A stretch of 64,000 bases of DNA from Desmodus rotundus (Eukaryota; Chordata; Mammalia; Chiroptera; Phyllostomidae). The DNA lies in the NCBI RefSeq assembly GCF_022682495.2, contig NC_071389.1, positions 13,073,199-13,137,198 of the forward strand. The letters are read 5' to 3'. The notes beneath the pieces are model-generated. The model saw only the letters and a list, made by a program, of their open reading frames with translations, was not told the origin of the DNA and ran no database searches. The translations under genes were made by a program, and so were the position numbers. Below are positions 31,201 through 38,040 of the stretch, one piece after another. Every line of letters begins with the position of its first letter. Positions within the stretch are counted from its first letter, which is position 1.

Positions 31201-33163
31201 TTGCAGAGAACAGGTTTGCCAACCTTGCTTCTCCCTCTAGGCCGCCCTGCTCACCCCACCCCCCTATGGCGCCAGAATGAGAACTGAGCTGTTGGAATAC
31301 CCCATGGTTTGCGTGATCCAAAGCTGGGGCTGGGAAGTGACACCACCGAGGCCACACTGGCTCAGCTTTGGGATGGCTCCAGAGAAGGGGGCATGTCACT
31401 GCCCGGGAGTCAAAGCACCTGGGCTCAGTTCTTGGCTCTGAGTTTGGGCAAGTAGTTTCCCCTCCTGGGGCCAAGTTTCCTCATCTGTGAATGGAGCCCA
31501 AACACTAGATGCTCCTGAAGGATGTTCCACTGTGGATGACATTCTCTCCCCTGAAGGCCGGGGTCAGACCCTAGGACTGTCACTTCCAGGTCGGCCCTTC
31601 CGGGGCCCTCTGCTGGGCGGTCAGATAAACCCTCACTCTTCCTAATGCTCACATTCTCTATGGGGACCCAGCTCTCAACCCATGCTTTCAAGAGTCAGCT
31701 CCAGAGACCCCAGACTCCCTCAAGTCCAAGTCAGCTCCCGTCCTCGGCCCTGCGATTCATACCCCGCTCAGGGGGCTGGTGTGCTGGGCGGGCAGTAGGA
31801 GGAGGTGGCGATGCCTTGGTTTCTGTACACTGTGCCACTGCCCCTGAAGTGTTAATCAAATTAAACCTCCAAGAAAAACAAAAGCTCTGCAGCCACTTCA
31901 GGCGGCCTCGGAGTCCTCGCTCCCAACAGCTGGGAGAATTCCACATCACCTCCGTCCCCCAAACCCTGGGTGGCTCGGACCCCAACAAACACTCTCCTTC
32001 CCGCCTGCAGGGCCCTGACTGGCCGCAATGACCTCATAGCAACAGCCATTGGACACTCAGGGCAATTTCATGGGAGATATTTGTTCTTTGGTCTTGATGC
32101 AGAGGGAATTTTTTCCTCTCCTGCTGTCTCCATGGAAACCCCAGCTACACTGTTGGCTAACCCCCTTCCCACCTCTTGCTTTTCAGATCAATATTGGAGC
32201 TTGGCTCCCCGCTGGCTGCCCACAGAGGATGGGGCAGAGCTCTGGGCCAGGGTTAAGCTGGGAGCCTGGGGAATACTTACTGAGGGGGATGGAGAAGGAG
32301 TCTAGGGTCCCCTTGCTTCCCTGTGGACTCACTGGCCCAAGCTCATCCCTTTAGAGTGCCCCCACACTTCCCAGCCAACCTTCTGTGCCTTCACAGGGAG
32401 TCAGGCCCACCTCAAAGAGAAACAGACAGGTAACCAGCAGTCACCTCCCCTCCCTCCTTAGGCGAGACGCCAAGAGGTAGGGGACTGTTGTCCTCTTTAA
32501 CGGCTGGACGGAGTCCCTTCTTGCCCCAGGGAGAACCAAGACCCGCCAGCGCCAGCCAAGGGCTCTCGGAGGCCCTGCGTCCTGGTCCCTTCTCTCTTTC
32601 TATCCCTAGCTCCCGCCCCCCAAGCAGAAACAGGTCCCTGCACGCCTCCAGCCCAGCCCGCAGCGCGGCGCAGCTCCGCGCAGCTCCGCGCAGGGAGCTC
32701 GTTCCTGGACGTCTCAGGATTAACCTGCTGCTATGGCCCGGAGTCCTTCCCCGAAATGGGCTTCCTCGGTGACCTGCCAGCCCAGCCTGGGCTGCGCCCC
32801 GCGCCCGACACCCCACCCGGGCGGCCACTCCCCGCTCGCACCCCCTTGCACTCTCGGGCGCCCCAGGCCGCCTATGGGTGCGGACGCTGCCGCCACCCCT
32901 GCTGCCTCTGGGCTGTGAGCCGGACCAGGCAGGAGGGGTGTCCAAAGGGAGGCCCGAGCAGTGGAGAGCGCGAGCGAGACTCGAGACTCCAGTCCTGCGG
33001 CCGAGACACCTGCGGAGCGCCCCCGTGCCCGCTGCCCCGCCCCGCCCGGCCCCTGCCCGGTTCAGCCAGGTCCCAGCCCGACTTACAGCCAGTTGCTTGC
33101 GGCGGCTGAGAAGACAGCGAAGACGAGGAGGCGCAGCGAACGCAGGCAGGAGCGAGGACTCAT
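9786..33163 (-). CDS. WNT4: WNT4, complete five-exon gene (coding span)
   Basis: Joining 33163-33087, 19875-19640, 11289-11158, 11069-10927 and 10253-9786 on the minus strand gives one open frame of 1056 nt, 351 residues plus TGA. The protein is a secreted, lipid-modified Wnt ligand that binds Frizzled and co-receptors. Residues 1 to about 22 form a hydrophobic signal peptide. Ser212 lies in the CHGVSGSC motif (209-215 region) that the ER acyltransferase PORCN modifies. N-glycosylation sequons are at Asn88 (NCS) and Asn297 (NKT). The C-terminal cysteine-rich domain ends in LVELHTCR. All introns are GT/AG and their phases agree. The reading matches mammalian WNT4 throughout as far as I recall it, with no frameshift or early stop. 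The family is known for roles in kidney tubule formation, Mullerian duct and ovary development and decidualisation. In other mammals the gene lies between CDC42 and ZBTB40; neither is visible here. Confidence 0.98.
10254..10926 (-). other. WNT4: WNT4 intron 4 (673 bp)
   Basis: Donor GTAGTG, acceptor CCCTGCAG. The acceptor-proximal part is C-rich on the minus strand, so the plus strand carries a G-run array (10282-10311). The middle (about 10380-10560) resembles an ancient dispersed repeat of unassigned family. Confidence 0.95.
10927..11069 (-). CDS. WNT4: WNT4 coding exon 4
   Basis: This 143-nt exon completes Gly149 and encodes residues 150-196, FQWSGCSDN to NNEAGRK. The Wnt signature stretch W-S-G-C-S-D-N is included. 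The acceptor is CCCCAG|GCTTC. The donor is AAG|GTAGTG, weaker than the GTRAGT consensus because position +4 is G and the following bases do not pair well with U1. Confidence 0.97.
11070..11157 (-). other. WNT4: WNT4 intron 3 (88 bp)
   Basis: Donor GTAAGT at 11157 and acceptor TGCACCCCAG ending at 11070. It is close to the minimum efficient mammalian intron length and lacks an obvious long pyrimidine tract. Confidence 0.95.
11158..11289 (-). CDS. WNT4: WNT4 coding exon 3
   Basis: This 132-nt exon completes Gly105 and encodes residues 106-148 plus the first base of Gly149. It begins [11 protein letters not shown] and ends TVHGVSPQ, and includes the family motif [19 protein letters not shown], which packs in the helical N-terminal domain. 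The acceptor is CCCACAG|GGACT and the donor is CAAG|GTAAGT. Only 88 bp separate it from exon 4. Confidence 0.97.
11460..11640 (-). repeat. MIR SINE
   Basis: ACTATGTGTGAGGCACTGCC, then TTTTATCCTCACAGGTACTG and CATCGTCCCCATTATACAGA, follow the reverse MIR consensus. A second fragment (AGGAGACAGGCTCACAGAGG) continues at about 11680-11760. Confidence 0.75.
11935..12095 (-). repeat. MIR SINE
   Basis: TCTGTTCCCATGTTACAGAT, GGTTCGGAGAGGGGAAGTGA and AACCAGGATTCAGG are diverged reverse MIR blocks. Confidence 0.65.
12255..12310 (+). repeat. (TG)n microsatellite with GC interruptions
   Basis: A short run of about eight TG units at 12257-12273 continues as degenerate TGCATG and GTGCGTGTGTGC blocks. Confidence 0.85.
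12760..12900. promoter_or_regulatory. Candidate regulatory patch in WNT4 intron 2
   Basis: Two GTTAAT hexamers lie exactly 10 bp apart (12769-12774, 12779-12784), followed by a tandem 9-mer TTTCTGGTA at 12842-12850 and 12851-12859 and an ACAATTC SOX-like motif. No repeat family explains it. Activity is only a possibility. Confidence 0.3.
13215..13470 (-). repeat. MIR SINE, nearly full length
   Basis: The best MIR in the window: GTGCTAAGCACTTCACATGG, CATTTTACAGATGAGGAAAC, TGAGGCACTGAATGG, then GAACTTGGGTATCCTGGCTC and the tRNA-related end, all in reverse order of the consensus. Confidence 0.9.
14245..14420 (-). repeat. MIR fragment
   Basis: GCATATGCTGTCTATAGCTC, CTCTGTGGAGGAAAAAGTGA and GGCTTGTCTGGGGTCCCTCA match a decayed reverse MIR. 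Confidence 0.6.
15185..15370 (+). repeat. MIR SINE with intact 3' tail
   Basis: GAGTCCTGGCGCTGCCACGT, then TGTGACTTCAGCTTTCTTGT, AATAATACTACTGACCTCAT-like blocks and GGCACACAGTAGGCGCTCGA give sense-strand MIR order. Confidence 0.75.
15520..15700 (+). repeat. Ancient dispersed repeat, family unassigned
   Basis: TTTATTGGTCACCTGCTGTG, GGGCCCTATGCTGTGCCCTG and AAGGAACGCTCAGTGG follow a common mammalian pattern (tttattgagcacctactatg, then gagctcac) seen again near 16185, 17635, 43160 and 50380. Confidence 0.45.
17055..17225 (-). repeat. MIR fragment
   Basis: GTGAGGTCAGCGCACCTGCC, CGGGTGAAGACGCCGGCGCT and CACTCGAGGTCACGCTGG are a CpG-rich reverse MIR copy. A (CTG)6 run lies just before it at 16995-17012. 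Confidence 0.55.
17745..17985 (+). mobile_element. Old LINE-1 3' end with A-rich tail
   Basis: GTGAACAGTTGGTGAATCTA, TCCTTGTACTATTTTTGCAG and TTTCTGTAAGTTTGAAATTA are typical of the 3' end of mammalian L1M elements, followed by an A/AAAC-rich tail at 17930-17980. Confidence 0.75.
18880..19080 (+). repeat. MIR SINE, well preserved
   Basis: GGAGCTGGACTGCCTGGGCT, CTGGCTCTGCCACTTACTAG, TTCTGTGACCTTGGGCAAGT and CCTCAGTTTCTTCTTTTGTA follow sense MIR. It carries TGACCTTGG (18954-18962), an NR5A/ERR-type half-site on the minus strand. Confidence 0.9.
19270..19400 (+). repeat. MIR fragment close to exon 2
   Basis: GGAGCCCAGGTCTCAATTCT, GAGCCTCAGTTTCTTCCTTT and GTAACACTGAAGACACT are sense MIR blocks with a gap. 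The element ends about 240 bp from exon 2. Confidence 0.65.
19640..19875 (-). CDS. WNT4: WNT4 coding exon 2
   Basis: This 236-nt exon supplies the last base of Leu26, residues 27-104 and the first base of Gly105. It begins [10 protein letters not shown] and ends PVFGKVVTQ. It holds the start of the N-terminal Wnt domain, including the early cysteines and the sequon Asn88-Cys-Ser. The acceptor is CCCCAG|GTACC at 19876/19875 and the donor is CAAG|GTGAGG at 19640/19639. Confidence 0.97.
20675..20860 (-). repeat. MIR SINE
   Basis: ACACCTACTGTACACTAGGC, CCATGAGGAGATCATCATCA and GTGCCCAAGGTGACAGAGAC are reverse MIR blocks. Confidence 0.7.
21055..21200 (-). repeat. MIR SINE carrying TCAAGGTCA
   Basis: GAGCACCTACTAAGTGCCGG and GAGGTAAAGTAACTCGCTCA are reverse MIR. 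The segment contains a perfect TCAAGGTCA at 21117-21125. Confidence 0.75.
21470..21690 (-). repeat. MIR SINE
   Basis: CATTTTACAGAGGGGGAAAC, TGAGGCACAGAGAGGTTAAG and GAATTGGACCCAGGACCTGG are well kept reverse MIR blocks. A (GAT)n-like run precedes it. Confidence 0.85.
21884..22015 (+). mobile_element. MER20-like hAT DNA transposon relic, intron 1
   Basis: TACTCCAACCTGGCTGTGCA, GTGCCTGGGCCCCACTCCAG and TTTTAACATGTTCCCAGGAG resemble MER20 in order, with the middle partly lost. A related non-autonomous hAT family is the alternative. Confidence 0.55.
22100..22245 (+). repeat. MIR fragment
   Basis: TGTGTGGCCTGTCTGAGCCT, CTTTCTCGAGAGAGAATGG and the following GCCGCGAGAAGTTAATGTG follow decayed sense MIR. 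Confidence 0.5.
22604..22622 (+). promoter_or_regulatory. CTCF-like motif in intron 1
   Basis: TGGCCTGCAGGGGGCGCCA matches the long CTCF consensus at nearly every informative position, with the full GGGGGCGC core. It is not within a repeat that I recognise. Binding is a prediction. Confidence 0.5.
22905..23040 (+). repeat. MIR fragment carrying TGACCTTGG
   Basis: CCACTGTGTGACCTTGGGGA and CATCTCCTCATGGGTACGAT are sense MIR blocks. TGACCTTGG is at 22950-22958. Confidence 0.65.
23560..23710 (-). repeat. MIR SINE
   Basis: TCTTATGGATGAGCAAACTG, AGGCCTGAAGAAGTCGAGTG and AAGTCACCCAGCTAGTGAG are reverse MIR. Confidence 0.8.
24140..24260. promoter_or_regulatory. AT-rich, non-repeat patch in intron 1
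   Basis: A sharp AT-rich island in GC-rich DNA with TTTTCATTAGAAACTAAAAT and a T-run/A-run pair at 24220-24235. It has no repeat signature that I know. It could be a conserved element or simply unconstrained. Confidence 0.25.
24780..24990 (+). repeat. MIR SINE
   Basis: AACCTGAGTCAGGATCCCAT, GTGAGGCAAGTTAGTGAGCA, TCCTCCACGGAATGGGGAGA and CAGACCAGGCACTCTCC keep sense MIR order. Confidence 0.75.
25495..25665 (-). repeat. MIR SINE
   Basis: GGTGTTATCCCCTCCATTTT, ACAGATGAGGAAACTGAGGC and TGTGTTCAAGGCCATGCAGC are reverse MIR. Confidence 0.85.
26980..27065 (+). repeat. L2 3' tail fragment
   Basis: AGTGCCCAGCACAGAGCCTG then AACAGATAAGTATTTGCCGT recall the L2 3' end. Short and uncertain. Confidence 0.45.
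28785..28995 (+). mobile_element. MER5A-like hAT DNA transposon relic
   Basis: CCACTGGGGACGCTTGGCAA, TGTCTGGAGACATTTTTGGT, CTCTAGTGGGTAGAGGCCAG and GGATGCTGCTGAACACC match MER5A in order across about 200 bp. Confidence 0.85.
29685..29840 (-). repeat. MIR SINE carrying CCAAGGTCA
   Basis: CCATTTTACAGATAAGGCAC, CTGAGGCTCAGAGAGGTTGA and TGTCCAAGGTCACTGAGCTG are reverse MIR; CCAAGGTCA is at 29752-29760. Confidence 0.85.
29985..30115 (-). repeat. MIR fragment carrying CCAAGGTCA
   Basis: CACCCAGAGGACGGAAGAAG, CTACCCAAGGTCACCCCACA and TGGGACTGGAGCCCTGG are reverse MIR with decay; CCAAGGTCA is at 30047-30055. Confidence 0.6.
30610..30775 (+). repeat. MIR SINE
   Basis: CTGCCATTTACTTGGTAGGT, GACTTTGGGCAATTACCTCT and TTTTCTCCTCTGTGAAATAG are sense MIR, ending in an ATTATTATTC-like tract. 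Confidence 0.8.
30870..30995 (+). repeat. L2 3' fragment
   Basis: CTAGACCCCAAGCTCCTTGA, then a decayed cacagtgcctggc-like tail, fit L2 3' ends. Confidence 0.45.
31400..31525 (+). repeat. MIR fragment
   Basis: GGGAGTCAAAGCACCTGGGC, GAGTTTGGGCAAGTAGTTTC and CCAAGTTTCCTCATCTGTGA are sense MIR. Confidence 0.8.
31845..32210. promoter_or_regulatory. Candidate proximal intron 1 enhancer of WNT4
   Basis: A non-repeat block about 1 kb 3' of the start codon with many recognisable motifs: GTTAATCAAATTAAAC (31851-31866), CRE-like TGACCTCA (32029-32036), RFX-type TAGCAAC (32037-32043), inverted CCAAT ATTGG (32048-32052), an X-box-like GTCTCCATGGAAAC (32126-32139). The density and lack of repeat identity suggest constraint. 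I infer an enhancer; alignment and chromatin data would decide. Confidence 0.4.
33087..33163 (-). CDS. WNT4: WNT4 coding exon 1 (signal peptide)
   Basis: The exon encodes residues 1-25 and two bases of codon 26: MSPRSC, then a leucine/valine/phenylalanine-rich core and AAASNW, a typical signal peptide. The ATG (plus-strand CAT at 33161-33163) has the context GGCACCATGA, with A at -3. No ATG occurs on the minus strand in the roughly 400 bases upstream, which makes this the clear start. The donor is CT|GTAAGT at 33087/33086. The exon lies inside the CpG island. Confidence 0.97.
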
Positions 33164-33500
33164 GGTGCCGCCGGCGCCCGGCCCTGGGCAGCGGCTGCGG
33201 CCGCGGGGGGCCTCCCGTCGGGGCGGCAGGTGGGCACCCCACGGGTGAGCTGGGGCGCGGCGCCGGGCGCGGGCCGGGGCGCGCGCGGCCGGGCTCTGCC
33301 TCCGTGCCTGCCGGCAGCCCTGCCCGCTGCTGCGCCCGCTGCCCGGCGCGGACCAGACTGTCAGCGCCGCCCCAGAGCCGGGATGCGGCGGCGGCGGTGG
33401 AGGAGGGCGGCCGGGGGGGCGGGCCGGGGGCGGGCCGAGGATGGGGTTACCTGGGCGGGCCCAGCGGCCCGGGACACCCCCCCGGGGGCGGGCCGGAGAG
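33164..33500 (-). promoter_or_regulatory. WNT4: WNT4 core promoter and 5' UTR region, TATA-less
   Basis: The region directly upstream of the WNT4 ATG is extremely GC-rich and contains GC boxes (GGGCGG/CCGCCC) at about 33413-33434 and 33484-33492. No TATA box is seen. The transcription start cannot be fixed from sequence. The minus strand also holds a possible donor CCCAG|GTAACC near 33447, which would matter only if a non-coding upstream exon exists. Confidence 0.7.
33413..33434 (+). other. G-quadruplex-prone GC-box array at the WNT4 promoter
   Basis: Four G-runs of 7, 3, 5 and 3 with loops of 1-2 bases on the plus strand, which is the template strand for WNT4. The same bases form overlapping Sp/KLF GC boxes. 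Confidence 0.5.
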
Positions 33501-33860
33501 GCAGCGGTAGCTGCCGCCCTTGCCCGCGGGACTGGGCTTCTTGCGGGCCTCCCCGGCCCAGCGCCCAAGAAGAATTGGGGCCCGAGCCCTCTCCAGGCAC
33601 GCCTGGCCGCGCGCCGCCTGGCCCAGCTCGGCTAGAGGCGCAGCGACCCAGCTGCCGGGTCCCCGCCCGGGCCTTGGGGACAGGCGGGCACAGCTCCCCC
33701 AGCCCGCCGCTGCGGGCACTGCAGGGCTGCCCTCGGGGCTCCGCCTCGCCCCCGCGGGCGCCACGGAGCTCGACCCCTGCCCGGCTAGTAGCGGACCGAC
33801 CCAAACGCTTCTGCTACTTGCGCGCACCCAGTGGCTTGCGCTCCAGCGCCTGGGGTTGCG

Positions 33861-35459
33861 CACTTAGAACTTCATGCCGCCTCACGGCACCCGACCCCCC
33901 ACTCCACCCCGCCAGGCCCCTCCCTGCCTCCAGGCCTGCGTGTCCTCTGGCCCAGCCCCTCCCTGGCGCTCACCTCCCTCAGCCTTCCGGGAGCTGGACC
34001 GGGCCTCCCTAGCTTCGGGCAGCTTGGGACAGTGGCCCGAGACTGCGGGAACCTGAAACCTCGATTCTGGCTAGCCATAAGATCTGGGCAAGACCTAAGC
34101 AACAGGGTAACCAAGTCTCTTACCTCTCTCGGCCTCCGTTTTCTCATCCAAGGAATAGACAGAAGACGTGGGGGTGGGGTGGGGTGAGGTTGTGAGGATG
34201 CAAGGAACTTAGGAAAGTCCTTTTCAGCACACTCACCAAGTCTTGCTTTGCGTTTTGGCTTTCGGGGGCCCTTGTTTTATTTACCCTCCAGAATCTGGCA
34301 GATTCGGCCCCTAGCTCAGTGCCTGGGTAGGTTTGTGGAAGAAAGGAATGAAATGCAATGGGCTGTGCCTCGTTGGTACAGAGTGCTCAATTCCATACTT
34401 AACTGGTAAGAGTTATTTGCCCATTCCCAAGTAACCCATTCATCAGGTCCCGGACCCGATTCTGTGTGCCTCCTCACCTTGCCTCAGCCCGAGTCCCTCA
34501 GAGCTACTCAGAGCTGGAGAGACCTCTTGTCTAATGGAGAAACTAAGGCCCAGAGAGAGGCATGGAGGTGCCCTACCTCACTAGGGCGCAGGACAAAGCC
34601 ACAGAACAGGCCTATGCCCTCCCCCCTCCGCAGGTGCTGTTCGCGGTTTTAGGAGCCTGAGGTTGAAGCCAGTGTAGGTGGTTGCATCTGGGTGCTGGGA
34701 CGGTGACCTCCACTCCACGGAGTCCCTGAGCTCAGTGCAGAGGAGGGGCTCAGTAAACATTTGGTGTTAAGAGCGGGCAGAAGGTGGCAGGGATTTGTAG
34801 GGCTGAGCAAGAGTACAGATGGAGGCTCACATACCATATGTCTAAATATTTGCAAGTTATAAATCAAGCTAACAAAATGTGAAATAAAATATGTTCTATT
34901 CTCCTCCCTTGACAAGCACACTTTCGTAACAACCTGGAATGCTAGCTTTGAGTGTAGGATTCTCAGACTCCTCGGACCCTGCACTGGAGCGCAGTGGAGC
35001 AGGGAGAGGAGGCCCCCTCCTTCCCCACCTCTGTCTTTCCTGCTCTGCAAGGGGCCTGTGAGCACACATGTGAACATCTCAGCCTGCCCGTGCTGGCTCG
35101 GTGTACGCTGCCCCCGCCCCCCCGGCCCCAGACAGCTGCTCAGGACTGGGCATCCCAGTGGGGCGGTCTACCCTTGGGGGGATGGATCTGTGGAAGAGAC
35201 CTGTTCAGGTCCTGGCCATCTGGGAAAGGTACCCCAGGGTCCTGGGTGCCCAAGTGTAAACTGTAGGAAGGGGCACATGCTCCAGGTGGGCACATCCCTT
35301 TGGCTTCTTGGTGTCCTTTGTCTGTGCTGAGAGCTTAGCTGGAGGAGGACCAGAGTGTGGGGTCCCAGGGCAGGGGCCACTCTCACCGAAGGGTGGTACT
35401 GAGTTATTGAACTATTTTGAGCCAAATGTATTTGCTTCCTGGAATCTCAGTGTGGTATG
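33861..35459. other. Proximal 5' flank of WNT4
   Basis: A MIR-like fragment (CTCTCGGCCTCCGTTTTCTC) is at about 34110-34200 and a MIR core (AATGGAGAAACTAAGGCCCAG) near 34530. The rest holds no gene and no clear element. Open frames at 33861-34190 are GC-rich chance frames. Confidence 0.5.
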
Positions 35460-35639
35460 GTGGAAAGTAATAATAATAACAATAATTTAAATGGTAACAG
35501 GCGATTATTTTAGGGTAGCCATGTAATTTTCTTCCAAACCAGGGCATTTCTAAGAGTGACTTGGGGACTCTAACGGGAAGACTAGCTGGGCGATCAGGCT
35601 TGACAGGAACTGCCCCAGGCAGAGTAGGATGTCTTGTTC

Positions 35640-35820
35640 TGCTGAAATGTTGAGCCCTCCTAGGCCAGGCGTTGTTCTAAGTGGTTTACATGCTGTCACT
35701 CGTTCAACCCTCGCAACAAATCCCGGGAGTAGGTACTGTTATTTTTCCCCATTTACAGGGGAGAAAATGATGTGAATGACTTCCCCAAGGAAAGTGGCGG
35801 ACCCAGGACTCCAGCACCAT
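35640..35820 (-). repeat. MIR SINE
   Basis: GGCGTTGTTCTAAGTGGTTT, CAACCCTCGCAACAAATCCC, TATTTTTCCCCATTTACAGG and GACTTCCCCAAGGAAAGTGG are reverse MIR. A (TAA)n-like run lies upstream at 35467-35490. Confidence 0.85.
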
Positions 35821-36040
35821 GTCCTTGGCCCCCATGCTGCCCCGTGCCTGGGGCTCAGGTGTTGGGGCTGGAGCCTCTGTCCTGCAGCACACGCCCCTGG
35901 CCTTTGAGGAGCTGCTGGACCTCCGGTGTCTGTGTCAGTCAGGTGCTGAGAATGTTACCTGGCTCAGCTTCTCTAGGGGCTGCTGGGAGACACACAGGAA
36001 GCAGTGGGTGTGAGTCCTGGGAGCTGGAATGAGCTGAGCA

Positions 36041-36070
36041 GGGAAGGGAGGGAGGGAGGGAGGGAGGGAA
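36041..36070 (+). repeat. (GGGA)n microsatellite
   Basis: About seven GGGA units in an almost uninterrupted run. Confidence 0.95.
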
Positions 36071-36179
36071 CCCAGGGCCCGAGGCCAGAAAGGCCCGCCC
36101 TGATCGTGATAAGGACCAGGAGGAGTCCTTTGGTCTGAGTCAGTGGAAAGTCTTAATGGGAAAGTCTCTTTGAGGAAAT

Positions 36180-36300
36180 GCTCTTCTAACTTCCAAGAAC
36201 AGTTCAATTGTGAAGCTATCAATGCAACTTAATTGAAAAGTTCCATTGTCAATAGCTCTTTCATATGCAATCACATATGATAATGACAAACGGGTGTCTA
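36180..36300. promoter_or_regulatory. AT-rich SOX-motif cluster 3 kb upstream of WNT4
   Basis: Contains TTCAATTGTG, ATCAATGCAA, TTAATTGAAA and CCATTGTCAATAG, several of which read as SOX sites (the last includes GACAATGG on the minus strand). It has no repeat identity that I recognise and sits beside a MIR. Function unproven. Confidence 0.3.
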
Positions 36301-36610
36301 GTGCCTCAGTGGGCCAGCCACTGCTCCAGATGCGTTGATGTTGTGAACTCCTTTAATCCTGGCCACAGCCCTGGGAGGTAGATGCCCTTATTGTTCCCAT
36401 TGACAAGTGTTGACGCCCCCCGGTGCTGCTCCAACATGGGTAAGATCTATCACCATCCCTGCAACCTAGGCACGGATTGACCAGGTCCCCCCTTCTACAT
36501 GTGGAGAAACCAAGGCACAGAGCCATAAAACGGGCTGCCCACAGTCACACAGCTAGCGGCACAGCCAGGGCCGGGATGTAGGAGGTCCGGGTGATGAGTC
36601 GCCCACTATA
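36290..36610 (-). repeat. MIR SINE, interrupted
   Basis: CCTTTAATCCTGGCCACAGC and GCCCTGGGAGGTAGATGCCC form one part; TGGAGAAACCAAGGCACAGA and CACAGTCACACAGCTAGCGG the other, separated by about 90 bp of unrelated sequence (36405-36490). Confidence 0.8.
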
Positions 36611-37394
36611 CCGTTCAGTAGCCGAGAGTTTTCCGCATGCGGGGATTAATGTCTGGGCCCAGAAGGGGAAGGTCACGGGGCTTCTCTAGGCTCCTGGAAG
36701 TCACCGCAAGTGCCCCAGCCCTGAGGTGGGGACTCTCCTCTCTGCACCCCTTTCTGTTCCCCGAGCACTGAGCACCCCGCACACATAATGGAATCTGAAC
36801 ATATCTTGGTTAGTTCCTAGTCCCTGGTTGCAGGACACAATTCTGTAACTTTCTGAGTGGCTCACGTTTGAAGTGAGTTCTCCTTTCTTACTTACAAAAC
36901 TTAGGGAAAATTCATCAAGGAAGGGAAACCTGGCCAAGTTTCAATTAGACAGAATTCACATGCATCTAAATGATTGCCAGCTCTCTGTGGGCGGGTCCAG
37001 AGCAGCGTGGGGGTGTGTCTCCAGCCCCATCTTACAAGCACCCAGTCGTGGAGCATCTGGGCCCCTGGTGACTGGGATGTGCAGTCCAATGTCCCCAATT
37101 TTTGAGGCGGAGAGATGAGGGCTTGAGCCTATACATGTTTTGTTCAAGGAACTAAAAAGGAGAGGGTTCCTCTCCTGCCACTGTTTTCTCGCCTGTCCAG
37201 ACAAGGCCACGCTTTTTTGGGGTCCTGACCAAGATGGGGATAGGAACTTGATCAATCTCAGCCAGGCATGTGTGTTTGTGGGGCCCTGGGCAGCTCCCTG
37301 CCCTCTCTGGGCCTGGCGTTAGCTCCCTAAAGACCTTTCGAGGAATTTAGAGCAAGGATTAAGTGGAACGCCAAGTTCTCAGGAAGACCTCTGT

Positions 37395-37525
37395 TTGTTC
37401 CCAGCCCTGCCAGGTCCCTTCACTTCTCTGAGCCTCAGTTGCCTCCTCTGTGCAATGGGGATTATAAGAAATACTGCGAGGGATCGGTGTGGTGATGTGT
37501 GTAAAGCCTGCTCAGCACGGGGTCC
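37395..37525 (+). repeat. MIR fragment
   Basis: TTCACTTCTCTGAGCCTCAG, TTGCCTCCTCTGTGCAATGG and TGTAAAGCCTGCTCAGCAC are sense MIR. Confidence 0.8.
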
Positions 37526-37814
37526 AGCTTCAATGCACGTGAGCGCTTCCTCTCGTTCTAGGGTTTACACCAGAAGTTACACTCCGGTGGTCTGCAAGTG
37601 GGTTTTGCTTGGCCCGCCCGATGTTTTTCAGTATATAAATTTGTTGACAACATTTCAAGATGGAGAGATTCACATAGGAAGCTGGGTCCTCAGTTCCTCT
37701 TGAAAAAGTGGGGAGATTTAGCATCAGGGCGCCCACATTCTCGGGTGAGGAGGAGCGACCTCCACACATCTTTAACAGCTCACTCCTGTCCCTGTGTCCC
37801 GACAGAGCACTCTG

Positions 37815-38040
37815 GGCAGGAAGGAAGCCAGTATTTCCTGAGCTTCCTACTGTGTGCCAGGGACCGCGTCAGCTGCTGTGCCCACATATCACATTTACGG
37901 GGGGGACCATAAATCATCAAAACCTTATCTGGCCAATGAGGAAACGGAGGCTCAGAGGTTTGTGATAAGTTGCCCAAGCTCACAGTGGTAGCAGGTGGTA
38001 CAGCTGGCACTTCTAATCAGGACCCGTGTTACTTTTCTCT
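37815..38040 (-). repeat. MIR SINE
   Basis: CTGAGCTTCCTACTGTGTGC, GGCCAATGAGGAAACGGAGG and TTGCCCAAGCTCACAGTGGT are reverse MIR. Confidence 0.8.

Larger units (their letters stand above)
19876..33086 (-). other. WNT4: WNT4 intron 1 (13.2 kb)
   Basis: Bounded by donor GTAAGT and acceptor CTCCCCAG. It holds MIR and L2 relics, a MER20-like and a MER5A-like element, a CTCF-like motif, and a motif-rich block close to exon 1; these are listed separately. The remaining stretches (for example 22020-22600, 23710-24140, 25660-26950, 27070-28370) show no gene and nothing I can name. Confidence 0.95.
32640..33860. promoter_or_regulatory. CpG island over WNT4 exon 1
   Basis: CpG dinucleotides are dense from about 32640 to 33860 and sparse outside, the usual picture for a developmental gene promoter. 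A short tandem repeat, GCGCAGCTCC in near-identical copies, lies at about 32666-32692. Boundaries are by eye. Confidence 0.85.

Noticed and set aside
32412..33242. 276-codon open frame on the minus strand over exon 1
   Set aside because: Overlaps WNT4 exon 1 in another frame inside the CpG island; composition explains its length.
33230..34012. 260-codon open frame on the plus strand at the CpG island
   Set aside because: Arg/Pro/Ala/Gly-rich low-complexity product caused by GC content; no domain and no splice or homology support.
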